Positions 1 through 8,659 of a DNA stretch of 11,565 nucleotides are shown here, in pieces (positions within the stretch are counted from its first letter, which is position 1; each line of letters starts with the position of its first letter). The stretch is from Pleurotus ostreatus/Saccharomyces cerevisiae fusant (taxonomy: Eukaryota > Opisthokonta): contig JAMQCK010001141.1 of the NCBI GenBank assembly GCA_024196135.1, positions 1 to 11,565 of the forward strand. Direction: 5' to 3'. The notes below the pieces were generated by a model. The model saw only the letters and a program-made list of their open reading frames with translations, searched no databases and was not told where the DNA came from. Made by a program: the position numbers and the translations under genes.

Positions 1-1
1 C

Positions 2-1243
2 CTCTGGTGGTACATGGCGCACGAGACTAGCGATGAGACCCGGCAAACAGCGCTCATTTCGACTTTGGCCATATCCTCTTTCGATGATCCCGACCAACAA
101 GTTGCCAAGGCGATCGTGGCGAAGGGCAGATACGGGGTGGACCCGCTGGTCCGTCGACTATGCACTCTAATCGACGCGAACAATGGAGAACAGAACATCC
201 GGGCGGTCTATGCGTTCGTCTACATCGTCACTGTCTGCGCGATATGCGACAGGAGCTTGCGACCGCGCATGTACCCTCTCATCCGGCGAGTCTGCTCCCT
301 GCTTCGCCTCATCGACTACTCTACGGGAGATCACGACCCGCTCAGCGAGGATGGCACATTTCTGATGGCGTACTCCTCGGACTGCCTGAATCTCCTGCCA
401 CATCTCTGCGGCAGTCTGCGCGGCCCGCGTGATATCATCCGCCTGGTTCGGCAGGGTATTCTACAAGCCATGTTCTGGTATCTCGAGCGCTTCAACGACC
501 CCTTCCGGGAAAGGAGCGTCATCGCTCAGGTCGTGGACGGCATTCTTTTGCCCGCGATATGCATTCCTTCGGTGGCAACTGCCGTACACGATGGACTCCA
601 GAAACAGGGTCTGGCTCTTGACCCTGATAAGGTGGATTATGACCCTTTCGATAGATTGCGCGCATCTCTGCAGAAATTGATGGAAATGAAAGCTACTCAC
701 AAGGCAGAAAGGAAGGCTGACATGCAGACATGTCACAACGAAGCCGTGCGTCCACTACTTCGTGTCGATCCTCACTTGTCTTCTTACCCTCACCTAGTGC
801 GCCAATGAGAGCCTCGGGAAGCTCAAGCGATGCCCCTGCGGCTGGACTTCTTATTGCTCGACATCTTGTCAAGCTTCGGACTGGCCACGCCACAAGGCGG
901 TCTGCCAAGCCAAGGGTAAGTTCTCGAACCGTGCCTCTACCTTTTCAACTGCTCACAGTGCATAGTGCATGATCCAGATGCGTCAACCTTCCGGGTCGAC
1001 CGCCCCTCCGATATTCGTTTCCTTCACTTCTATGCGGGCCGTCTCCTGGCAGCCTGGGACGACTTTTCGCTCAAGAGCACGGAATCCTTCGAGGTCGACC
1101 TCACCTCGGTGTCGAAAGAGCCAGTGATCACCGTTGTATCTGACTCGGACTCGGCGGGTGAGCGAACGGTGTCTGTCAACGTCGGAACCTGGACAGCGAA
1201 GACTAGCTTGGTGTTCCCGCTTCCAACGGCCACTTCTCGATAG
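2..1243 (+). CDS. MYND-type zinc-finger protein, first tandem paralogue (5' end off window)
   Basis: Spliced model: 2-745, 798-915, 966-1243. The frame is already open at base 2. Bases 1-16 are identical to 2191-2206 inside the downstream paralogue, so the real start lies off the left edge and roughly 170 codons are missing. The long first exon encodes a helical region carrying the motifs IVAKG, DIIRL and PAIC shared with the paralogue. Removing introns 746-797 (52 nt, gtgcgt...tag) and 916-965 (50 nt, gtaagt...tag) creates a complete MYND finger: CHNEAC, then CPCGW, YCSTSC, DW and RH-x3-C. The last exon encodes a C-terminal module with PSDIRFL and a final VGT-x4-KT-x-LVFPLP, both shared with the paralogue. 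MYND fingers are generally protein-interaction modules; the partner here is unknown. There is no SET domain, so a methyltransferase role is not supported. Family assignment is firm, function is not. Confidence 0.87.
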
Positions 1244-1322
1244 CTCAACTTGTGGGTGCGAGGCGTCGCTGGAAACGATGTCAGAAGGAGAGGTCTAATC
1301 CATGAGTAAGGCTTTACACGCA

Positions 1323-1463
1323 CTAGCACGCATCGTCAATCGTCGCAGTGTCGCCGTAGTCGTAGTTGATGCCTGCGAGCGTGCCGCCGTCGACGGCCTC
1401 AACACCCTCGATGTTCCAGTCCCCATATTGTAGACCGTATTTCTGTTGGTGATTGTATTCTAT
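1323..1463 (-). pseudogene. Possible stranded last exon or gene relic in the intergenic gap
   Basis: On the minus strand an open frame runs from 1463 to a TAG at 1325-1323. It encodes about 46 residues, including YGDWNIEGVEAVDGG and GINYDYGDTATIDD. Codon choice is strongly C/G-ending in the manner of well-expressed fungal genes (for example GTC GAC GGC GGC, ATC AAC TAC GAC TAC GGC). An acceptor-like CAACAG ends at 1443, so the stretch could be the last exon of a gene from 1442 downward. I found no matching upstream exons before the start of the next gene, and there is no suitable ATG in frame. I cannot name the family. It may be a decayed 3' fragment, or the frame may be open by chance. Confidence 0.33.
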
Positions 1464-1600
1464 TCATTGCCCATTGCTTGCGGACCTGTCTTTCGTTTGA
1501 ACATGAATGAGCAGTAGAATCAGGCTTGTTGGCGCTTTGGCCGATATCGGAGCCTCGTGTTTGGTCCAGCCATCACTTGCCTGATATGTCGCCGCGTGCG

Positions 1601-1607
1601 TATAAAT
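1601..1607 (+). promoter_or_regulatory. TATA box of the second MYND gene
   Basis: TATAAAT lies 69 bp upstream of the ATG at 1670. This would put transcription initiation near 1630, just before a C/T-rich leader. The spacing matches the TATA-to-ATG spacing of the other two complete genes in the window. Confidence 0.6.
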
Positions 1608-1669
1608 CAGTGACACTACGCCACATGCTCCTCCTCCGCAACCCTCATCTCCTCTGACCATTTGCAGCT

Positions 1670-3433
1670 ATGAGCTCGCAAGGGCCACCCAAGTACCTCT
1701 GCAGGCGCGTCATTTACGAACTCCGACGACATGGACTAGGCCGCCACCACATCCCCCCGGATTTCTTCTCCTCGAGGCTCTACCGAGACGTGCTGGACAG
1801 TCTTGACGTTGCCAAAATCCCCAAGACGAGCGCGACGGAGCATTATCAGTGGCTCAACATCGTCAACGCCGCGGACAGCATATCCGCGATCGGCCACCTG
1901 ATTTGGGCAGGCGCCACCGGCTTCAAGACACCCTCGGCGGCTTGCACACGCATCATGGCGGACACGATGTCGTCTGTATGGGCTTGGGCACTGTATATGC
2001 ATCCTTTCGTCCGAAACTGCGACGAGGACGCGCTCGAGGCTGCGAGCGAGCTCTACAAGTGGCACTTCTCAGGCCGCAAAGGCTGGCATTACGCCGCCAT
2101 TTGCGACGCGATCTTCGCCTTTGCCGATCGTACCGACACAGGAACTTCCGCGCTGCTGGCCTTTCCCGGATCGGTATCTTACATGTACGACCTCTGGTGG
2201 TACATGATGCACGTCATCGGCGGTGTGGACCCGGCTGATGGGATTGTGGCGACACTGGTCTTGCTATCCTCGGGAACTCCCAATCAACAAGTCGCAGGCG
2301 AGATAGTTGCGAAAGGAAATCTCGGAGTGGACGCGCTGGTACGCCGACTCTACGCGTTGCTCAATACGAGGGACCCGGATTTCTATGCAGTCCACCCAAT
2401 CGTCCATCTCATCGCGCGATGCGCGGCCGCTTGCGACGACGCAACAAGACGGAAGCTGCGCCCCCTGCTCTGGAAGATCTGCCCTCTCATCCGCCTCGCC
2501 GACCTCCACTCATCGGAGGCTGAAGCGCAAACGCTCGGCTATCTCGTGACATTCTCTGCCAACTGCTTTTGCCTCTTGTCGTGCATCAGCGTCGGCCTGG
2601 GCGGCACACGCGACATCATCCGCCTCATACGCCAAGGTCTCCTACAGGCTATCTTCGACTTCATCGACCGCTATTCTAAGTTTGAATCGTCAATCGCTTC
2701 CAAGATTCTGAACGACATCATTGCGCCCGCGATCTGTCTTCCCTCTGTGGCGGCTGTCGTCAACGATGCCATCCAGCGCGATAACTTGTGCCCCTCGGCT
2801 GATAATGACAAGTTTGAAACCTGGCACGCTATGTGCGCAAGCCTGGACAAACTGGCCGCCGCGAAGGACGATTACAAGGCAGAGAAGAGGGCGAACCGAT
2901 TTTGTCACAATGAATCTGTGCGTTCTCTTCCATCGGTATCTCCGGCTATTTTTCTGATCCACCTCAGTGCATTCCTGGGCTTGTCGAAAGGCTCAAACGA
3001 TGCCCATGCGGATATGTCTACTACTGTTCCAAATCGTGTCAGACGCTGGACTGGGAACGCCACAGAGAGATCTGTCAGAACCGAGGCGAGTGCTAGTACC
3101 CGTACGATGTTGTAATGGGCCCGAACTGACCGCCTGGGCGCAGATTATTGTTATTGTCCTGATCTTCAAGAGTTTCGCATCCATAACCCCTCTGACATCC
3201 GCTTCCTCCGATTCTTGGCTTACCAGTATCTGCCCGCTTGGGACATATCACGCGAAACCTCCAACAAGGATACGCGTACAGCATTCCAGGTCGATTTCAG
3301 CTCATCAGCTGAACCGAAGGCCACTGTCAGCGAGAGCGGGGGAAATCGCAAGGTGGCTGTGATCGTCGGAACCTTCAAGGTGAAGACGACGTTGGTATTC
3401 CCGCTTCCAAATTGCTTCCATTCACAAGGGTAG
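1670..3433 (+). CDS. MYND-type zinc-finger protein, second tandem paralogue (complete)
   Basis: Spliced model: 1670-2917, 2968-3085, 3144-3433, giving 551 aa. The ATG has G at -3 and a TATA box 69 bp upstream. Residues 1-410 form a largely helical region of unknown fold that aligns with the upstream paralogue from about residue 175 on. The MYND finger spans residues 412-452: C412-x4-C417-x10-C428-x-C430-x5-C436-x3-C440-x7-H448-x3-C452. It appears only after removing intron 2918-2967. The second pair is C-x-C rather than the usual C-x2-C. The second intron (3086-3143) starts with GC. The C-terminal module (PSDIRFLRF, then VGT-x4-KT-x-LVFPLP near the end) matches the paralogue. Reading through the first intron without splicing would give a false 481-aa product that breaks the finger. 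Probably a protein-interaction or regulatory protein; no catalytic domain is visible. Confidence 0.88.
3086..3143 (+). other. GC-AG intron in the second MYND gene
   Basis: The 58-nt intron begins gcgagt after exon end ccgag and ends gcgcag, with a ctgac branch-like site at 3126-3130. The upstream exon is 118 nt, exactly the length of the matching exon in the paralogue, where the same junction uses gtaagt. Phase is 1 in both genes. No GT donor nearby keeps the frame into the conserved C-terminal module. Confidence 0.75.
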
Positions 3434-3798
3434 ATCCCCGTGAATCTCTGTACAGTATTGCAAGGACGCTCCGCTCCTGCAGAGTCGAGCATCAAGCTTC
3501 GAGCCGAGTTATGCACGGCGATACAGTAGTTTTTCCTCCTAATTCCAGACCTGATAGACGATCCATTGTCTAAAGATGGAGACCTTGACACTCATTAGGC
3601 CGTGGGCCGTGTAGATTATGACCAGACTTGTTGAATGCTTTTATGGACATCCAGCGCACGCGAGAGGTCTACTTCTGATCTCGCACGTTGATCTGGCTCC
3701 TTTCCTCTGCACTGAGTTCGACACTGTTCTGGCGCGCTTTATAAAACTAAGTATACACTCTTATTCCTCAACGCGCCTCGGTAGTCCTCGATAACAGC
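3434..3798. other. Intergenic region, 3' UTR and promoter
   Basis: No convincing coding frame, RNA gene or repeat is visible. It carries the presumed 3' UTR of the second MYND gene and, near the right end, the TATA box of the next gene. Confidence 0.6.
3740..3746 (+). promoter_or_regulatory. TATA box of the Cys-module gene
   Basis: TATAAAA begins 59 bp upstream of the ATG at 3799. The ATG has A at -3 (cagcATG), a favourable eukaryotic start context. Confidence 0.6.
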
Positions 3799-6700
3799 AT
3801 GAACTCGACTTCGAGCCTGCCTGGACGGCAACTCGGCGTCGCTCGGCAATTCCCGTGCCGCCTGAGTCCCGGACTAGACGACTTCTATCACCTCCCCCAC
3901 TTCCTCACGCGTCTCAGACTCGAATCTTATGCAGGGTCTAATCTAATGATGAATGGGAACGAAGAGCCATCTAATCTTTATCATCCGCTACCACCACGGT
4001 CGTCAGCGTCGACGTCTTCGATCTCCGATCCTTCTCAGAATGCGAATGCGATGTCGTATGAGCGGCAATGTTCAGTCAAGGGCTGCACGAATATGCTCCC
4101 GCCCGACCAGGTCAAGAAGATGTGCGAGGCGTGTAGGGAGAAGCACAGAGGATACGCGACGACGAAGCGTGCACGGCGGAAGCAGGAGAAAGCCGTGCTA
4201 AACGGGCTTGTCGGAGCATTGGAGGGGGGACAGGATTCTGCCACTTGGGTGCGTTCTCAAGGCGATCTTCGTCTTCAGTAGGGCTGAATGGGCGAGACAT
4301 AGGACCAGACACCAGGGGCATCGACGAGCCAGGTCGAAGCCTCTCATGAGACGCAGGAAGTGCAGGCAGCGCAGCTTTCGCAGCCCTCAACCTCCCGGAT
4401 GTCGCCATGGGGAAACAGTATCGATCCAGCACTATACGCGCAGGGAACTACCGCGTACTCGCTTGGTCCCTCAAACTACCGTCCCCCGCCTCAGTCCGAA
4501 CTCGCTCGTGCGCTCACTTACGACGTGCCTCCTCCCGGTCCGTCATATCACCAGAGTCCCCGGTTCTCTGCCACCGTGCAAGGCGTGGCCAGCTCGATCA
4601 CCGCACAAGCAACTGCAAGTCCGATCGTCGTTCATGCAACAGACGCAGAGGTGCATCGCAGGACAGCGGAGTCGGCGCAGTTGCAGATCCTTCCATCACA
4701 AGCGACGTCGACTGCACCTACCGTCCCACTGAATACCGCGTCAAGCTCCGCGGCAGTGATCCCGCGCTTCTGCTCCGTCAAGGGATGCAAGAACATCTTG
4801 CCTGGTGAGCATTCTCTCCCTTCCACTCCTGCACGCATCGCTCGGACTTGCCCCACTCGTCACTCGCACTTCCCCCACTCGTCACTCGCCGTTCTCCCTC
4901 TCGTCACCCGCCCTTCCCATACTCGTCGCCCACCCTTCCCTCACTCGTCCGCCCCGCCACACACCCGCTAACACCCCACGCAGGCGACTATGACTTCAAG
5001 ATGTGCGTCCCCTGCCGCGACAAGTACAAGAAGTACGGCGAGACGAAGCGCGCGAAGTGGAAGTCGGAGCGCGAGCAGCTGGAGAGGGAGCTCGCGGCGC
5101 TGCGCGCGGCGGAGGATGCGAGGAGAAGGGCGGCGGGGATGCCGGTGAGTCTATCGTGGACTTCAGATCCCCCCTCAGTGACCATCTTGCGCAGGCTCTG
5201 TCAGAAAACGCGGACGAGCTGTACGCTTGGGAGAAAGCGATCGTTGACAGTCGGATACCTCTCAGCGAGCGTAGGCGGTCGTCTGCGGCTTTAGCAAGTC
5301 GGGCCGTTAGCACTCAAACCGGAGATGATACCGCTCAAGTCGACGATAACGGCGCACAAGCCGGTGTTCACAACGCGCAGGCCAGCGGCAGCGGTTCCGA
5401 TGCTACCTATGATCTGACGACGAGCGCCGCTGATCCTCAGCCTATAGACTTGGCGACGACATCAGGTGCTACCGTTACCAATCCTTCGACCTTTCAGAAC
5501 CAGGCGGCCATGCTCGCCGTCAGGATGTGCACCGTCTCGCACTGTCATCAGGTCCTTCCAAGGGCGTATCAGTACAAGCGGTGAGTGTACAGCCTTTCAA
5601 TCTTTGCGACCCACTTGTGTCGGAACCAGCATACCAACTTCTAAATGATGTACTGACTCCCGATCCCAGCTGCGAACAACACCGCGTCCAGAACCGGCAC
5701 CACAGCACGCTGAAGCGCGTGCGCGAGCGCGCGGCGAAGGAGGCGGGGCCGGACGCGGATGCGGCGTTGACACCGGGCGCGGCAGATTTGGCGCTGACGT
5801 CTGGTGCGGCGGATTCGGCGCTGACGTCGGGCGCGGCGGAAATGCCGGACGTGGTGCAGGCGGCGCTGGGCAGGATGGCGGCGGAGGGCTCGATGACGAC
5901 GGGGGACGTACCGAGGGAGGAGACGGCGAAGGTCGGCCAGGTGGTTACGGAGGATGGAGGGATGACGGTGGCGACAACTGGGATGACCGGAGCGGCGAGT
6001 GGGATGACAGCGGAGGGAGGGGAGGCGACTGCGATGGGCGAAGAAATGAACGTGGATGGTGCGGGCGATGAAAGTATGGATGAGATGCGAGTGGTCGAGG
6101 AGCTTATGCGCGCAGCTCCGGAGTCGGTGGGACAGGACGAAACTGCCTATCAGCCTGCAAGTGGAGACGCGCCGATGCCACCTCCGATAGCAGAACCAGT
6201 CTCGGCGGCGACGTCCACCGACGCAACGACAATGGCGACCGCAGACGCATCTGCGACCCCAACGAAGCAGAGGCCCGAGCGCAAGCGAAAGAAGAAGTCG
6301 CACAAGAAGATCGCGGCCCAGAAGCGCAGGTGCTCGGGCCCGGGGTGTTATAACCTGATGGACCCTGACCAGAGGTGGCGGATGTGCGACTTCTGTCGCA
6401 AGCGGCAGAGGGAGGGCCGCTGGCAGGGGCCGCTTGTGGAAGAGGAAGCTGGCGGGCAATCTGATGTGGAGGATGCAGGGGAGCGCGAGCAAGGGGAGGG
6501 GAGATCGGGGGAGCAAGCGGACGCCGATATTCGTGACAAGGGCTCGATGGACATTGATCCGCCTCAGACCGCCACCCCAGGCGCCTCGACTAGCAACTCG
6601 CCTTCATCGTCTGTTCGCTCCAATACCTCGTCCACTCGAAACCGCTTCAGCAAGCTTCCATGGCCCCCACCGAACGGAGTATACCAACGAGAACGCGCGA

Positions 6701-8556
6701 GGCGGAAGCTCAGCGCCAAGGCACGTTTTGAGGCGGATAAGGCCGTAGAGGCGGCTCGCAAGGAAGCGGAAGCTCGCGGGGAGGTGCCGAAGGCGTTTTC
6801 TGGCACCTGGCCGACCGGACCGTCGACGAATGTGTACCCGTACTATTCGAGGGACGCGACGTATCAGCCATCGGTGTATGTTTCGCCATCGTATATGGGG
6901 TATACACCGCCCATCGGTGCTCCATCTGCCCTGACTGCAAGCCGCCCAGCCTTCGCCCGAGGTCGCGCGCCAGATACCGCGCCTCATCCCGCCAGTCCCT
7001 CGCAAGCATCGCCTGCGGAAACAGACCCTCCTAGTTCGTTGAAGTGGTCTTCCAGCCGAAGCTTTACGCCATCGACCTTCAGTCATCCGACTGTCGAGAC
7101 TGCTAGTAAGCAAGGTACTCCCGCAACAAGCCAGCCGTCACTCTCTACGGATGCCACTGCTCCTGCGAGTCAGCCTGCTACCCCATCTGCAACCTATACG
7201 ATAGCGACATACCCTCCTTATGCTGGTTGGACGCCCGTGGCATACACGTATTCGCCTGCGCCTGGCGGTGCTTACTCTCATCATTATGCGAGCCATTCCT
7301 CTCAAGCTTCGCCGCCTGGCGCACAACCGACATCATCACCTGGCTATGCTCACCCATCGACGTCTTATTATCCGCCGCCGCATTACCCTTATGCCTATGC
7401 TTATGCAACGTACCCTCCGCCGACATCCACTGATGGGACAACGACAGCAGGGCAGTATCCGTCCCCTTATCCGTACGCGTATCCGGCGCCTTGTCCTTAT
7501 TCATGTTGTGCACCAACAAATGCGGGACCTACGCCTACGCTATCCTCCTCTGCCGGCGCTGGGATCGCCGGTAACCCAATACCTGCCTCTGGACCTGCAC
7601 CTGAACAATCATCATCAGCGGGTAACGTCGACGCAGCGAGCAAGACAGACACCAGCCAGGAGACGGTTCGGACCTCTCGCAAGTCAGCAGCGCCACGAGA
7701 GTCATCGTCTTCGAGCAAGCAACTCTCTAGCACGGGCGAGGCGGTGGGTAACACGCAGGATACCACGTCGACGAGGCTGGCTGTTATTCAAACTCAAGCG
7801 TCTACCTCCCAGACATCCCCCGATCTAGCTCGTGATGACGGAAGCACAACGTTGTCCAATGGAGAGCATGCAGAGCTCGACCAATCTCGGAGCGACTGGG
7901 GCCACGACTATCCGCAGCCAGGCCAGTATCACCAGCAGTGGCAAAGCCAGCGTCATGATCGTCCTGGCGAATCCAGTTCTCCGCCGTCGGCAACCCTCGC
8001 TTGGCTAGCCGGGAAGAGAGGAGCCGCTCGGGACGAACATCGCGACTCGGAGGGGGCAGCGCTGAATGCCCTGGTTCCGCCAGCTCCGCCCAGTGCTGTA
8101 TATGAGGGTTACGGCAGCCTTTCTGAGAGGGCGGTCGTACCTTCGCGACGCGAAGGGCATGACGCGGACAGCGAGGTATATCGTCGGCTTGGTTGGTCTT
8201 TTCCTAACTGACGCCGGCTTATGCAGGATATCAGTTTCAAAAAGCGACGGACTTCAGGCGGCTTTGACGACGAGGCTGCGTCAGGTGCCAACCCGTCGTC
8301 CTCTCACGACGTGAAGGAGCTGGACCCGAAGTGCGACGCCGACCTTGCACCATCTACTACCGCCAAAGAGTGCAGTAACCCCGCTTGTCATCGTCCAGCT
8401 CTATCAGGGCTTCTCTGCGAAAGATGTAAGACGAAGTTGAAGAAAAAGAAACTCGAACGGCGGACGAAGCTGCATCTACAGCCCAAACGAGTGGAAGCGT
8501 TGCAGAGCTTAAAGGGCGTCAGTGCGAGCGAGAAGGATGGACTATCTGCGTCATGA
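3799..8556 (+). CDS. Large disordered protein with five repeated C-x4-C-x12-C-x2-C modules
   Basis: Spliced model: 3799-4248, 4303-4804, 4984-5144, 5195-5580, 5670-8175, 8227-8556, giving 1444 aa. All five introns are GT-AG and keep phase. Putative zinc modules: (1) C91-C96-C109-C112; (2) C307-C312-C325-C328; (3) C483-C488-C501-H504; (4) C721-C726-C739-C742; (5) C1384-C1389-C1399-C1402, with 9 instead of 12 residues in the loop. Modules 1 and 2 share CSVKGC, MC-x2-CR and a downstream TKRA basic tail; module 2 runs into a charged, probably coiled helix to about residue 369. Modules 2 and 3 exist only after splicing. Residues 699-720 are a strong Lys/Arg nuclear-localisation-like patch before module 4. 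Residues about 882-915 and 1007-1115 are Tyr/Pro/Ser-rich. There are no membrane segments and no signal peptide. A nuclear or nucleic-acid-binding role is inference. I do not recognise a named family. Exon boundaries inside the low-complexity exon 5 are the least certain part. Confidence 0.8.
4832..4963 (+). repeat. 22-bp minisatellite inside intron 2 of the Cys-module gene
   Basis: The 179-nt intron 4805-4983 is mostly a C/T-rich tandem repeat with an exact 22-nt period. The core CTCGT recurs at 4856, 4878, 4900, 4922 and 4944. A sixth, more diverged unit precedes it at 4832. Units vary by substitution only, with no indels between cores. This intron is two to three times longer than its neighbours, apparently because of the array. 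Confidence 0.85.
5764..5844 (+). repeat. Three in-frame 27-bp repeats (9 aa each)
   Basis: Units at 5764-5790, 5791-5817 and 5818-5844 encode the 9-residue pattern ALT-[PS]-GAA-[DE]-x. They lie in an Ala/Gly/Met/Thr-rich acidic linker between Cys modules 3 and 4. The repeat is a multiple of three, so copy-number change would keep the frame. Confidence 0.85.
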
Positions 8557-8659
8557 TGTTGTATTATTTTGGTGACGGAAACGCGAATTAGGGAGCCTAC
8601 AATAATGTAATACTGTATCCAAAGGCTAATGACTACTTCGGATGCTCGTTCGGGACACA
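8557..8659. other. Short convergent 3'-3' intergenic region
   Basis: Only 103 bp separate the TGA of the plus-strand Cys-module gene from the TAA of the minus-strand halogenase. An A/T-rich stretch near 8599-8613 (aataatgtaata) could serve 3'-end formation. The two transcripts probably overlap at their 3' ends. Confidence 0.55.

Larger units (their letters stand above)
1244..1669. other. Intergenic region between the two MYND genes
   Basis: This holds the presumed 3' UTR of the first MYND gene, the minus-strand coding-like fragment at 1323-1463, and the promoter of the second MYND gene with its TATA box at 1601 followed by a pyrimidine-rich leader (about 1627-1660). Nothing else is recognisable. 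Confidence 0.6.

Noticed and set aside
1653..1669. Branch point plus acceptor-like ctgaccatttgcag just before the ATG at 1670, suggesting a 5' UTR intron
   Set aside because: The TATA box at 1601 places transcription start near 1630, leaving no room for a donor and a minimal intron.
1670..3115. Uninterrupted 481-codon frame taken as the whole gene
   Set aside because: It reads through intron 2918-2967 by chance and destroys the MYND finger, which is perfectly restored by splicing.
4249..4278. Acceptor cttcag at 4278 for the first intron of the Cys-module gene
   Set aside because: It would make a 30-nt intron, below a workable size. The acatag acceptor at 4302 gives 54 nt and keeps phase, with a ctgaat branch-like site.
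4832..4963. CRISPR-like array
   Set aside because: The 22-nt units are contiguous with no unique spacers and lie inside a fungal intron. It is a minisatellite.
5641..6516. 291-codon open frame on the minus strand
   Set aside because: It is antisense to exon 5 of the Cys-module gene. Its composition is dominated by Arg, Leu, His and Pro, as expected from a GC-rich, Ala/Gly-coding exon read backwards.
7220..7828. 202-codon open frame on the plus strand in another frame
   Set aside because: Arg/Leu/His-rich shadow of the Tyr/Pro-rich exon. It shows no motifs and no consistent splice partners.
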